Shown: positions 56,148-64,000 of the stretch, piece after piece | Position numbering within the stretch: the stretch's first letter is position 1 | How the letters are laid out: the number at the start of each line of letters is the position of its first letter | NCBI RefSeq assembly: GCF_014252395.1 | Contig: NZ_CP059219.1 | Location: 234,610-298,609 of the forward strand | Direction of reading: 5' to 3' | Source: Blattabacterium cuenoti | GTDB taxonomy: Bacteria > Bacteroidota > Bacteroidia > Flavobacteriales > Blattabacteriaceae | Length of the DNA stretch: 64,000 nucleotides | Program-made: the position numbers and the translations under genes | Notes under the pieces: model-generated | What the model saw: only the letters and a program-made list of their open reading frames with translations | Database searches by the model: none | What the model was told of the DNA's origin: nothing

Positions 56148-56857
56148 TTCAAAATTTATCAGAATTTAAGAATGGAAAAATTTTGTTAATAGATAAACCA
56201 TGGGGATGGACTTCTTTTGAAATCGTAAAAAAGATTAAAAAATACTTTCTATCAAAAAAAGAAATTTTTAAAATAGGACATACAGGAACTTTAGATCCTC
56301 TTGCTACAGGTTTATTAATTGTTCTCACAGGAGAATATACTAAAAAAGTTAGTTATATTCAAAATTATAAAAAATATTATACAGGTATTATTAAATTAGG
56401 TTGTGAAACATTATCTTTCGATTCAGAAACAGAAGAACATAATTTTTCTTCTATATCCCATATTACTTCTAAACTTATTAAAAAAACAGCTAAAAAATTT
56501 ATAGGAGAAATCAATCAATTTCCTCCATCTTTTTCTGCTTTAAAAATAAAAGGTAAAAGATTTTATGAATATGCTAGAAACGGAGAAAAAATAGAAAATA
56601 TAAAATATAGACGTGTAAAAATCTACCAATTTCATATCCTAAAAATAGGTATTCCCTATATAAAATTTTTTATAAAATGTGGAAAAGGTACTTATATTAG
56701 ATCTATAGCTAAAGATTTTGGAAAAAAAATTCAAAGCGGAGCTTATCTCCTTTCTTTAAGAAGAGAACGTATAGGAAATTTTTATATGAATAATAATTAT
56801 TCTATAAAATTAGATATATCAAAAGAATTTCCATGTTATTTATCCAATTTCATTTGA
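56144..56857 (+). CDS. truB: tRNA pseudouridine-55 synthase
   Basis: A 237-residue synthase. Motif [18 protein letters not shown] starts the fold and [14 protein letters not shown] holds the catalytic Asp. [12 protein letters not shown] and [16 protein letters not shown] are also conserved. The start is TTG at 56144, overlapping the uppP stop; no ATG lies near the conserved N-terminus. It overlaps convergent rpsP by 22 bases. Confidence 0.93.
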   Translation: MIQNLSEFKNGKILLIDKPWGWTSFEIVKKIKKYFLSKKEIFKIGHTGTLDPLATGLLIVLTGEYTKKVSYIQNYKKYYTGIIKLGCETLSFDSETEEHNFSSISHITSKLIKKTAKKFIGEINQFPPSFSALKIKGKRFYEYARNGEKIENIKYRRVKIYQFHILKIGIPYIKFFIKCGKGTYIRSIAKDFGKKIQSGAYLLSLRRERIGNFYMNNNYSIKLDISKEFPCYLSNFI

Positions 56858-57183
56858 AATTTATACCATGTATCAAATTTTTTATGGGATTCTTCATCAG
56901 TTAATACTCCCTTTTTAACACCTTCTAATAAATATTTTTTAAGTAATACCCCATTTTTAGAAAAAATAGATTTAACTGTATTAGTAGGTTGTGCCCCTTT
57001 CATAAGCCAAGAAACTGCATCTTGCATTTTTAATACAGTTGAAGGAGGATCTGTGTGAGGATTATAGGTTCCTAATTTTTCAATAAATCTTCCATCTCTA
57101 GGAGAACGAGAATCAGCTACTACTATATGATAAATAGGTTTGTGTTTTTTACCAATTCTTTTTAAACGTATTTTAACAGACAT
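56836..57183 (-). CDS. rpsP: 30S ribosomal protein S16
   Basis: A 115-residue ribosomal protein starting [18 protein letters not shown], with [22 protein letters not shown]. It is near the usual length for Bacteroidota, with an extra C-terminal helix. The frame is open 28 codons further upstream, but only ATG 57183 matches the family. It is divergent from tRNA-Gln. Confidence 0.94.
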   Translation of the reverse strand: MSVKIRLKRIGKKHKPIYHIVVADSRSPRDGRFIEKLGTYNPHTDPPSTVLKMQDAVSWLMKGAQPTNTVKSIFSKNGVLLKKYLLEGVKKGVLTDEESHKKFDTWYKFQMKLDK

Positions 57184-57268
57184 AAAAAGGTTTTTTATTA
57201 AGTAACCTAAATTTAGATATAAATATAATGTTTTTGAAAAAAAATGGTATATATTTATATTTTTCATA

Positions 57269-57339
57269 AGACCCGTTGTGTAACGGTAGCACAGCAGATT
57301 TTGGTTCTGTTAGTTGGGGTTCGAGTCCCTACGGGTCTG
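57269..57339 (+). tRNA. tRNA-Gln (anticodon TTG)
   Basis: A 71-base cloverleaf. Acceptor AGACCCG pairs with CGGGTCT, with discriminator G. The anticodon arm GCAGA/TCTGT has loop TTTTGGT, giving TTG. The T arm is TGGGG/CCCTA with loop TTCGAGT. No CCA is encoded. Confidence 0.95.
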
Positions 57340-57386
57340 TTACCGATTTTTGTATCCTTTTTTTTAGATATGTTGAATTTTACAAA

Positions 57387-58793
57387 ATGAGTATTGGAAT
57401 GAAAGTAAAAAAAGAAAAAATTCTATTAATAGCTTTTTTAAGTGTTTTAGCATATATCATTATACATTTATTCAAATCTTTTTTAGGATTAGATAAATAT
57501 TATCTTTGCATATTAAGATGTTCCGTTATATCTATTTTTATATTATATGCTTTTCTGAAAAAAGATTTAACAACTTGGATTTTATTATCCATTATCATAG
57601 GAATAGAAGTAGGATTAGATATACCAAAAATTGCTGTTGAACTAAGATTTCTATCTCAAATATTTTTGAGATTGATAAAAACTATTATTGCTCCAATATT
57701 ATTTTCAACTTTAGTAGTTGGTATAGCAAGTCATTCTAATATTAAACAATTAGGTAGTATGGGATGGAAATCTTTACTATATTTTGAAGTGGTTACTACT
57801 TTAGCATTGTTTATAGGTCTTATTGCTATTAATATATCTCAAGCTGGTGTTGGTATTGTTATGCCTTCAGGAATTATAGAACAAAAATTACCAAAAGTAG
57901 AAAGTAGATCTTGGCAAGATACTATTATTCATGTATTTCCAGAAAATTTTATAAAGTCAATATATCATGGAGATGTATTACCTATCGTTGTATTTTCCGT
58001 TATATTCGGCATATCTATGGTTTTTTTAGAAGAAAAAAAAAGAAATCCAATATTACTATTTGCAGAAAGTCTTTCCGAGATTATGTTTAAATTTACTAAG
58101 ATTATTATGTATTTTGCTCCTATAGGCGTGGGATCTGCTATAGCATATACAGTAGGACATATGGGGTTGGATATTTTATATAATCTATTTCAATTATTAT
58201 TGACACTTTATATTGCTTTATTTATTTTTTTGATAGTAGTTTTACTTCCAATTCTTTTATGGATAAAAGTTTCTCTAAAAGGTTTTATAAAAGCATTAAT
58301 TGAACCTGTATCACTAGCTTTTGCTACTACAAGTTCTGAATCGGCTTTACCTTTACTTATGGAAAATTTAGAAAAATTAGGAGTACCTAAAAAAATTATT
58401 GCTTTTGTTATTCCTACAGGTTATAGTTTTAACTTAGATGGGACTACTTTATATTTATCTTTAGCAACTGTTTTTGTTGCACAAGCATCCGGTATTCCCT
58501 TAAGTTTTAGTCAACAAATATTTATAGGTTTAACTCTAATTTTAACTAGTAAAGGAGTAGCTGGTGTTCCTAGAGCTTCTTTAGTAATTCTTTTAGCTAC
58601 GGTAGCGTCTTTTGGATTACCTACTTGGCCTATATTAGCTATTATAGGAATAGATGAATTAATGGATATGGCAAGAACTACCGTAAATGTTATAGGAAAT
58701 GGATTAGCTAGTTGTGTTATAGCTCGTTCTGAAGGAGAATTAGACGATAAAAAAATGTTAGATTATGTTAGTAATAGAGAAAATGATTTATAA
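57387..58793 (+). CDS. Dicarboxylate/glutamate:cation symporter (DAACS family)
   Basis: A 468-residue membrane transporter of the GltP/DctA family. It has about eight helices and two re-entrant loops; FATTSSESALP is the Ser-rich loop and NLDGTTLY corresponds to the NMDGT motif. It imports glutamate, aspartate or C4-dicarboxylates with protons or sodium. The frame is open back into tRNA-Gln, but ATG 57387 gives the normal N-terminus. Its substrate would supply nitrogen or malate for the malic enzyme at 5796. Confidence 0.92.
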   Translation: MSIGMKVKKEKILLIAFLSVLAYIIIHLFKSFLGLDKYYLCILRCSVISIFILYAFLKKDLTTWILLSIIIGIEVGLDIPKIAVELRFLSQIFLRLIKTIIAPILFSTLVVGIASHSNIKQLGSMGWKSLLYFEVVTTLALFIGLIAINISQAGVGIVMPSGIIEQKLPKVESRSWQDTIIHVFPENFIKSIYHGDVLPIVVFSVIFGISMVFLEEKKRNPILLFAESLSEIMFKFTKIIMYFAPIGVGSAIAYTVGHMGLDILYNLFQLLLTLYIALFIFLIVVLLPILLWIKVSLKGFIKALIEPVSLAFATTSSESALPLLMENLEKLGVPKKIIAFVIPTGYSFNLDGTTLYLSLATVFVAQASGIPLSFSQQIFIGLTLILTSKGVAGVPRASLVILLATVASFGLPTWPILAIIGIDELMDMARTTVNVIGNGLASCVIARSEGELDDKKMLDYVSNRENDL

Positions 58794-58808
58794 TTAAATT
58801 TTTAAAAA

Positions 58809-59864
58809 TTGTTTTTTTATAAAAAAAAATATTCTATAGAACCAAATGGAATAATAACAAGAAAAAGTTATTCAAATATTGCTTTAATTAAATATTGGGG
58901 TAAACATAATAATAAAATTCAGATTCCGTTAAATTCATCAATTAGTTATACTTTAGGTAGTAAAGTATATACGGAAACACGTTTAATTTATCATATAAGA
59001 AAAAAAAAAAATATTTCTATAAGAGTTTTTCTTTCCGGAAAAGAAAAAAAAAGTTTTGTTCCAAAAATTTTGGAATTTTTTCATAGAATATCATTTTATT
59101 GTTCTTACCTAAAACATTTTAATTTTATTATAGAAACTTATAATAGTTTTCCTCATAGTAGTGGAATAGCGTCTTCTGCTTCTTCTATGAGTGCTTTATC
59201 CTTATGCATTATGGAAATAGAAAAAAAATTAGGATACTCTTTAAAAAAAGATTTTTTTTTTAGAAAAGCATCTTTTTTAGCTAGATTAGGTTCTGGTAGT
59301 GCCTGCAGATCGATTTATCCTGGACTAGTTGTATGGGGGTATCATCAATCTATAAAAGGAAGTAATAATCTTTATGCTATTCGATATCCATATAAAATAC
59401 ATCCAATTTTTACTAAAATAGTAGATACTATTTTAATAATAGATGAAAATCCTAAAAAAATTTTAAGTTCAAAGGGACATCAGTTAATGAATAAACATCC
59501 TTATGCGAAGGAAAGATTTAAATATGCTAACAAAAATATGGATAGACTCATATCTATCCTAAAAATAGGAGATTTTCAAGAATTTGGAGAATTAATAGAA
59601 CATGAAGCATTAAATTTACATGCTATGATAATGACCTCTATACCTTATTTTTTATGTATGAAACCAAATACTATTCATGTTATTCATAATGTATGGGATT
59701 TTAGAATACAAAGTAAAAAAAATATCTATTTTACACTAGATGCTGGGGCAAATATTCATCTTTTATATCCTATAAAAGAAAAAAAATCCATATTAAAATG
59801 GATATATAGCGATCTTTTTTTTTATAGTAAAAAAATTATAGAAAGTTATTGTTTTAATAATTAA
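58809..59864 (+). CDS. mvaD: Diphosphomevalonate decarboxylase
   Basis: A 351-residue GHMP-kinase-fold enzyme that makes isopentenyl diphosphate from mevalonate diphosphate. SNIALIKYWGKHNNKIQIP is the family signature, FPHSSGIASSASSMSAL is the ATP loop, and SGSACRSIYPGLVVWG and LDAGANIHLL are conserved. The start is TTG at 58809; TAA lies directly upstream and no ATG is available. The mevalonate route fits Flavobacteria, with isoprenoids needed for undecaprenyl carrier and menaquinone. Confidence 0.93.
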   Translation: MFFYKKKYSIEPNGIITRKSYSNIALIKYWGKHNNKIQIPLNSSISYTLGSKVYTETRLIYHIRKKKNISIRVFLSGKEKKSFVPKILEFFHRISFYCSYLKHFNFIIETYNSFPHSSGIASSASSMSALSLCIMEIEKKLGYSLKKDFFFRKASFLARLGSGSACRSIYPGLVVWGYHQSIKGSNNLYAIRYPYKIHPIFTKIVDTILIIDENPKKILSSKGHQLMNKHPYAKERFKYANKNMDRLISILKIGDFQEFGELIEHEALNLHAMIMTSIPYFLCMKPNTIHVIHNVWDFRIQSKKNIYFTLDAGANIHLLYPIKEKKSILKWIYSDLFFYSKKIIESYCFNN

Positions 59865-59885
59865 TTATATTTGTTTTGTTTCTAT

Positions 59886-59961
59886 GGTGGACGTAGCTCA
59901 GTTGGGTTAGAGCATCAGATTGTGGTTCTGAGGGTCGCCGGTTCGAATCCGGTCGTCCACC
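59886..59961 (+). tRNA. tRNA-His (anticodon GTG)
   Basis: A 76-base cloverleaf including an encoded G at position -1 that pairs with C73, the tRNA-His identity pair. Acceptor GTGGACG pairs with CGTCCAC. The anticodon loop TTGTGGT gives GTG. The T loop is TTCGAAT. Cognate HisRS is encoded at 37199. Confidence 0.96.
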
Positions 59962-59965
59962 CAAA

Positions 59966-61156
59966 TTAAATTAATACTTTTTTTATTCTTGTAAATGCTT
60001 CTATAATTTTATCTTCTGAAGAAGCATAAGAAATTCGTAAACACTCATTATTTCCAAAAGCACTTCCACTAACAGTAGCTACTTTAGTTTTTTCAAGTAA
60101 AAAATCAGAAAAATCATCAGAATTTTTAATAATTTTTTTATATAATTTTTTTCCAAAAAAATATGAAATTTTTGGAAAAATATAAAAAGATCCATTTGGT
60201 TTATTAAATTGAAAACCTTTAATTTCTTTCATCATATCTAAAACTATATTTCTCCTTTTTTTAAATTCTTTTATCATATATTCTATTTTATTTGGATTAG
60301 CTTTTAACGCAGTTATAGCCGCTCTCTGAGCAATAGAATTAGTACAAGAAGTCATTTGTCCTTGTATTTTATCACAAGATTTAGCAATCCATTCTGGAGC
60401 TCCAATATATCCAATTCTCCAACCAGTCATTGAAAAAGCTTTAGATAATCCATTTAATGTGATAACTTGATTATAAATATCAGGAAATATAGCTATACTG
60501 GAATGTTTTTCTGAGGAGTAAGAAATATGTTCATAAATCTCATCAGAAATAATCATTATTTTAGGAAATTTTTTAAAAATTTCTGCTAAATTTCTTAATT
60601 CTTTATAAGAATAAATACTTCCAGTAGGATTACAAGGTGTACTAAAAATAAATAATTTTGTTTTATCTGTAATAGCTTTTTCTAACTGTTCTGGATAAAT
60701 TTTGAAATTATTTTTCATGTTTGTAGGAACTACAACAGGATTAGATTCACAAATCTTAACCATTTGTAAATAACTTACCCAATATGGAGATGGAATAATG
60801 ACTTCATCATTTTTATTAAGTAAGGATAAAAGAACATTCATTATAGCTTGTTTCGCCCCAGTAGAAACTACAATTTGAGACGGAGTATATTTCAAATTAT
60901 TATCACGATAGAATTTATCGCATATTACTTTTCTAAGTTCTAAATATCCGGATACAGGAGTATAATAATGAAATCCTTCATCTATAGCTTTTTTAGCGTC
61001 ATTTAATATAAAATTAGGAGGTAAAAAATCTGGTTCTCCCAAACTTAAATTAATAATATCATATCCTTTATTTTTCAACTCTCTTACTTTAGCTGACATA
61101 GCTATAGTTTGAGAATAAGATATATTCTGTAAACGATCGGATAATCTATTTTTCAT
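59966..61156 (-). CDS. aspC: Class I PLP-dependent aminotransferase (aspartate aminotransferase type)
   Basis: A 396-residue fold-type I aminotransferase of the thermophile-type subgroup I-gamma. Regions are NLSLGEPDFLPP, YTPVSGYLELRK, GAKQAIMN, SPYWVSY, STPCNPTGSIYS, ISDEIYEHI and LSKAFSMTGWRIGY, with the PLP Lys in SKAF. FRISYASSE-like LRISYASSE is the C-terminal Arg motif. It probably moves amino groups between glutamate and aspartate or related keto acids. It is convergent with tRNA-His and divergent from rsmG. Confidence 0.92.
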   Translation of the reverse strand: MKNRLSDRLQNISYSQTIAMSAKVRELKNKGYDIINLSLGEPDFLPPNFILNDAKKAIDEGFHYYTPVSGYLELRKVICDKFYRDNNLKYTPSQIVVSTGAKQAIMNVLLSLLNKNDEVIIPSPYWVSYLQMVKICESNPVVVPTNMKNNFKIYPEQLEKAITDKTKLFIFSTPCNPTGSIYSYKELRNLAEIFKKFPKIMIISDEIYEHISYSSEKHSSIAIFPDIYNQVITLNGLSKAFSMTGWRIGYIGAPEWIAKSCDKIQGQMTSCTNSIAQRAAITALKANPNKIEYMIKEFKKRRNIVLDMMKEIKGFQFNKPNGSFYIFPKISYFFGKKLYKKIIKNSDDFSDFLLEKTKVATVSGSAFGNNECLRISYASSEDKIIEAFTRIKKVLI

Positions 61157-61164
61157 AGTTAAAA

Positions 61165-61195
61165 TTTGAAATGATTACAAATCTAAATAAATTTG
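61165..61195 (+). promoter_or_regulatory. Bacteroidota-type promoter for rsmG
   Basis: TTTG at 61165-61168, a 19-base spacer, then TAAATTTG at 61188-61195, a full match to TTTG / TAnnTTTG. It ends 23 bases before the rsmG ATG. A divergent TAGATTTG box (minus strand, 61178-61185) could serve the aminotransferase gene and would overlap it. Confidence 0.5.
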
Positions 61196-61218
61196 ATCTA
61201 TAAATTTATTTATTTATA

Positions 61219-61839
61219 ATGGAATTAATCAAAAAATATTTTCCAAATTTATTGGATCAACAAATACATCAATTTTCTTATTTAAAAAATTTATATGCAT
61301 ATTGGAATGCCCATGTTAATATAATTTCTAGAAAAACATTTGATGATTTTTATAAAATACATGTTCTTTTTTGTTTAGGTATAGCTAAAGTTTTTTATTT
61401 TTTTCCTGGATCATGTGTTATGGATTTAGGAACAGGAGGAGGTTTTCCTGGAATTCCTTTATCTATAATTTTTCCTAATACAGAATTTATATTAGTAGAT
61501 TCTATAAGAAAAAAAATTAAAATTCTAGAAAATATAATAAATTTTCTTCATCTAAAAAATGCACATCCTATTTGTATACGTGCAGAAAAATTAGAAAAAA
61601 AATTTGATTTTGTAGTCACTAGAGCTGTATCAAAAATAGATACAATTCATAAATGGATAAAAAATAAGTTTAAATATCAATCTAGTTTTAGAATTAAAAA
61701 TGGAGCTATACATTTAAAAGGAGGAAATATTTTTAATGAAATAAAAAAATATCCTCATGCAATAGAATATCCCTTAAATCATTATTTTAATGAACCATTT
61801 TTTGAAACTAAAAAAGTTGTTTGGATTTCTAACATTTAA
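61219..61839 (+). CDS. rsmG: 16S rRNA (guanine-527-N7) methyltransferase RsmG
   Basis: A 206-residue SAM methyltransferase (GidB). Motifs are YWNAHVNIISRK near residue 28, VMDLGTGGGFPGIPLSI (SAM loop), LVDSIRKKIKIL and FVVTRAVSK. Normal length. It precedes the amidohydrolase gene by 9 bases, so the two are probably cotranscribed from the promoter upstream. Confidence 0.95.
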   Translation: MELIKKYFPNLLDQQIHQFSYLKNLYAYWNAHVNIISRKTFDDFYKIHVLFCLGIAKVFYFFPGSCVMDLGTGGGFPGIPLSIIFPNTEFILVDSIRKKIKILENIINFLHLKNAHPICIRAEKLEKKFDFVVTRAVSKIDTIHKWIKNKFKYQSSFRIKNGAIHLKGGNIFNEIKKYPHAIEYPLNHYFNEPFFETKKVVWISNI

Positions 61840-61848
61840 TCTCCTAAA

Positions 61849-62814
61849 ATGAATCCTAAAAAAAAATTTTTAGAAAAAATAAAACAAAAAGGAGGTTGGG
61901 TTAATGCTCATTCTCACTTAGATAGAGCTTATACTTTAACAAAAAAAAATTTTAAATATTCTTATTTTCCTATTCAAAAAAAATGGTATTTAGTTGATGA
62001 AATGAAACGTTTAGCTTCGGAAGAAGATATATATTTTCGTATGGAAAAAGCTTTAGAATATTTTTTAATACAAGGGACACAAGCTTTATGTACATTTATA
62101 GATGTAGATGAAGTTATAGAAGATCGTGCTTTAAAAGCTGCTCAAAAAATAAAAAATAATTATGGAAATTATATTCATATTTGTTTTGCTAACCAAGTTC
62201 TTAAAGGAGTTTTGGATAAAAATTCAAAATATTGGTTTGATCAATCAATAGAATTTGTGGATATTATCGGAGGTCTACCTGCTAAAGATTATGGTAGAGA
62301 AGATGAACATTTAGATATTTTATTTAAAACAGCTAAAAGTAAAGGTAAAATATTACATGTTCATGTAGATCAATTTAATACTAATGAAGAAAAAGAAACT
62401 GAAAAATTAGCTAAAAAAACAATTGAACATGGAATGCAAGGGAAAGTAGTAGCTATACATAGTATTTCTTTAGCTGCACATAATAGAGCATATCGTTATG
62501 AAATATATAAATTAATGAAAAAAGCAAATTTAATGGTTATATCTTGTCCAATTGCTTGGATAGATCATACTAGAAGTGAACGTTTAACTCCTAGCCATAA
62601 TTCTATCACTCCAGTGGATGAAATGGTACCTGAAGGAATTATAGTTGCTTTTGGTACAGATAATATTTGTGATATATATAAACCTTTTTCTGATGGTAAT
62701 CTTTGGATAGAATTACGTGTAATGTTGGAAGCTTGTCATTATTATGATATAGATAATTTAGTAAAAATAGCTACGATAAATGGATTAAAAGTATTAGGTT
62801 TAGTAAAAAAATAA
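61849..62814 (+). CDS. CodA-like amidohydrolase, substrate unknown
   Basis: A 321-residue TIM-barrel amidohydrolase resembling cytosine deaminase. Expected metal ligands are His-x-His in VNAHSHLDRA, His in LHVHVDQFN, His in VAIHSISLA and Asp in FGTDNICD. In cytosine deaminase the third region reads HCDE, whose Glu is catalytic; here it is HVDQ. It is also shorter than CodA (about 425 residues) and lacks much of the N-terminal beta domain. Both points make simple cytosine deamination uncertain. It sits between rsmG and convergent lysS. Confidence 0.78.
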   Translation: MNPKKKFLEKIKQKGGWVNAHSHLDRAYTLTKKNFKYSYFPIQKKWYLVDEMKRLASEEDIYFRMEKALEYFLIQGTQALCTFIDVDEVIEDRALKAAQKIKNNYGNYIHICFANQVLKGVLDKNSKYWFDQSIEFVDIIGGLPAKDYGREDEHLDILFKTAKSKGKILHVHVDQFNTNEEKETEKLAKKTIEHGMQGKVVAIHSISLAAHNRAYRYEIYKLMKKANLMVISCPIAWIDHTRSERLTPSHNSITPVDEMVPEGIIVAFGTDNICDIYKPFSDGNLWIELRVMLEACHYYDIDNLVKIATINGLKVLGLVKK

Positions 62815-62815
62815 C

Positions 62816-64000
62816 TTATCTTTTTCCTCCTTTTTCTGTACGCATTTGTGGAAAAAATAAAACTTCTTGAATTGAATTTTTATTAGTAAGTAACATTATT
62901 AAACGATCTATTCCAATTCCAATACCTGCAGTAGGAGGCATTCCGAATTCTAAAGCACGTATGAAATCTTGATCAATAGATAAGGATTCATCTTTTTTAT
63001 TATTTTTTTCTGATAACTTAATTTGTTCTCGTAAACGATTAAGTTGATCTATAGGATCATTAAGTTCTGAATAAGCATTAGCAATTTCTTGTCCATTTAT
63101 AATAAGTTCAAAACGTTCTGATAAATTCTCTATATGACGATGTTTTTTAGTTAACGGACTCATTTCTATAGGATAATCAATAATAAAAGTAGGATTTATA
63201 TAATGTTTTTCGCATTTTTCTTCAAAAATATTTTCAATAAGTTTAGCTTTACTCATTTTTACATTTTCTTCTATATGTAATTTTTTACAAACTGTTCTTA
63301 AGTCTTCTTTATCCATTTTTTTAATATCAAATCCAGTATATTTTTTAATAGAATCCAACATAGATATACGGTAAAAAGGAGTTTTGAAACTAATATGATT
63401 ATTATCTATATCTTTTGTAAATTTATTAAAAATACACTTCATTAATTTTTCTGTAAAATTCATCATCCAATAATAATCTTTATAAGCTACATAAAGTTCT
63501 AATACAGTAAATTCTGGATTATGAATACGATCCATTCCTTCATTTCTAAAATTTCTAGAAAATTCATATACTCCGTTAAATCCACCAATTATAAGCCTTT
63601 TTAGATATAGTTCGTTAGCTATACGTAAATATAATGGAATCCCAAGAGTATTATGATATGTTTCAAAAGGACGAGCTACAGCTCCTCCAGGAATGGATTG
63701 TAGAATAGGAGTATCTACTTCTAAATACCCTTTTTTATCCAAAAAATTTCTAATTTCTTGTATAATACGAGTACGTTTTAAAAAAATATTTTTAACATGA
63801 TCATTAACTATAAGATCTACATAACGCATGCGATAACGTTGTTCTGTATTAGAAAAAGCATCATATATTTTTTTATTTTTATCCACTTTTACTTGTGGTA
63901 ATGGACGTATAGACTTAGATAACAAAGTTAATTTATGAACATCTACAGTTTTTTCATTCATTTTTGTTTTAAATAAAACTCCTTTTATTCCAATAATATC
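62816..64000 (-). CDS. lysS: Lysyl-tRNA synthetase (5' end outside window)
   Basis: Class II LysRS. The frame is open through base 64000: 13 codons precede the ATG at 63961 and read DIIGIKGVLFKTK, a normal internal LysRS segment. About 394 residues are visible and the N-terminal OB-fold lies beyond the edge. Visible are RYRMRYVDLI, FLDKKGYLEVDTPIL (motif 1), FRNEGMDRIHNPEFT (motif 2), NGQEIANAYSELNDP and GIGIGIDRLIMLLT (motif 3). It ends one base after the convergent amidohydrolase stop. Confidence 0.95.
   Translation of the reverse strand, partial: DIIGIKGVLFKTKMNEKTVDVHKLTLLSKSIRPLPQVKVDKNKKIYDAFSNTEQRYRMRYVDLIVNDHVKNIFLKRTRIIQEIRNFLDKKGYLEVDTPILQSIPGGAVARPFETYHNTLGIPLYLRIANELYLKRLIIGGFNGVYEFSRNFRNEGMDRIHNPEFTVLELYVAYKDYYWMMNFTEKLMKCIFNKFTKDIDNNHISFKTPFYRISMLDSIKKYTGFDIKKMDKEDLRTVCKKLHIEENVKMSKAKLIENIFEEKCEKHYINPTFIIDYPIEMSPLTKKHRHIENLSERFELIINGQEIANAYSELNDPIDQLNRLREQIKLSEKNNKKDESLSIDQDFIRALEFGMPPTAGIGIGIDRLIMLLTNKNSIQEVLFFPQMRTEKGGKR

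Noticed and set aside
57184-57267. 28-codon extension of ribosomal protein S16
   Set aside because: Not conserved in S16; ATG 57183 starts the canonical MSVKIRL sequence.
57276-57386. N-terminal extension of the dicarboxylate symporter through tRNA-Gln
   Set aside because: The 37 extra codons are translated tRNA sequence; ATG 57387 gives the family N-terminus.
1-64000. CRISPR arrays, insertion sequences, prophage, attachment sites or replication origin
   Set aside because: I saw no spaced repeats, transposase or integrase genes, terminal inverted repeats or DnaA-box clusters; gene density leaves little space.

Overview
The window is a very AT-rich, gene-dense, mobile-element-free stretch of a Bacteroidota (Flavobacteriales) genome that looks like a reduced insect endosymbiont. 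The best fit is Blattabacterium of cockroaches. Clade markers are the ccoN-ccoO fused cbb3 oxidase subunit, split transketolase, mevalonate-pathway MvaD, LptF/LptG-type permease, malic enzyme fused to a phosphotransacetylase domain, TAnnTTTG-like promoter boxes and near-absence of Shine-Dalgarno sequences. An almost complete peptidoglycan/division cluster argues against Sulcia-like relatives, which lost their wall. The species assignment is inference; no rRNA lies in the window.

Layout. 1-5747: cbb3 oxidase genes ccoI (5' cut by the window edge), ccoS (49 codons), ccoNO, ccoQ, ccoP, ccoH. 5796-9292: malic enzyme, murI, rpsT, tRNA-Glu. 9427-13377: NlpC/P60 hydrolase, then a minus-strand unit tktN-tktC-mazG-aroA. 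13466-22811: smpB, OmpA-like porin, tatC, ychF, M42 peptidase, dapF, degP, lptG, tgt. 22867-37187: the dcw cluster rsmH-ftsL-ftsI-murE-mraY-murD-ftsW-murG-murC-ftsQ-ftsA-ftsZ. 37199-45393: hisS, pnuC, a phosphopantetheinyl transferase, mrp, a degenerate purine nucleoside phosphorylase, murB, two small membrane proteins, rlmB, pheS and a hypothetical gene. 45412-57183: cvpA, a LuxE-like gene, a PiT phosphate permease, ruvA, der, trmD, argH, gyrB, uppP, truB, rpsP. 57269-64000: tRNA-Gln, gltP-like symporter, mvaD, tRNA-His, aspC-like aminotransferase, rsmG, a CodA-like amidohydrolase and lysS (5' cut by the window edge).

Together the genes cover microaerobic respiration (cbb3), wall synthesis (murI, dapF, murB, murC-G, mraY, ftsI, ftsW, uppP), amino-acid provisioning (aroA, argH, dapF, aminotransferase), dicarboxylate/glutamate uptake feeding malic enzyme, and core translation and replication functions. 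No gap between genes exceeds 300 bases. Neighbouring genes commonly abut or overlap, and several convergent pairs overlap at their 3' ends.

The most striking signal is that murE and murG, both in the dcw cluster, are each interrupted at a run of exactly ten A residues. In both, one extra A would restore a full-length protein of normal size. Nearby ftsW carries an in-frame run of sixteen A. This suggests that peptidoglycan synthesis depends on RNA polymerase slippage at poly(A) tracts. Other points of interest are a frame-intact purine nucleoside phosphorylase that has lost most catalytic motifs, a CodA-like amidohydrolase with Gln at the catalytic Glu position, an exported NlpC/P60 protein whose signal peptide is encoded only upstream of every standard start codon, and a cco cluster lacking ccoG.
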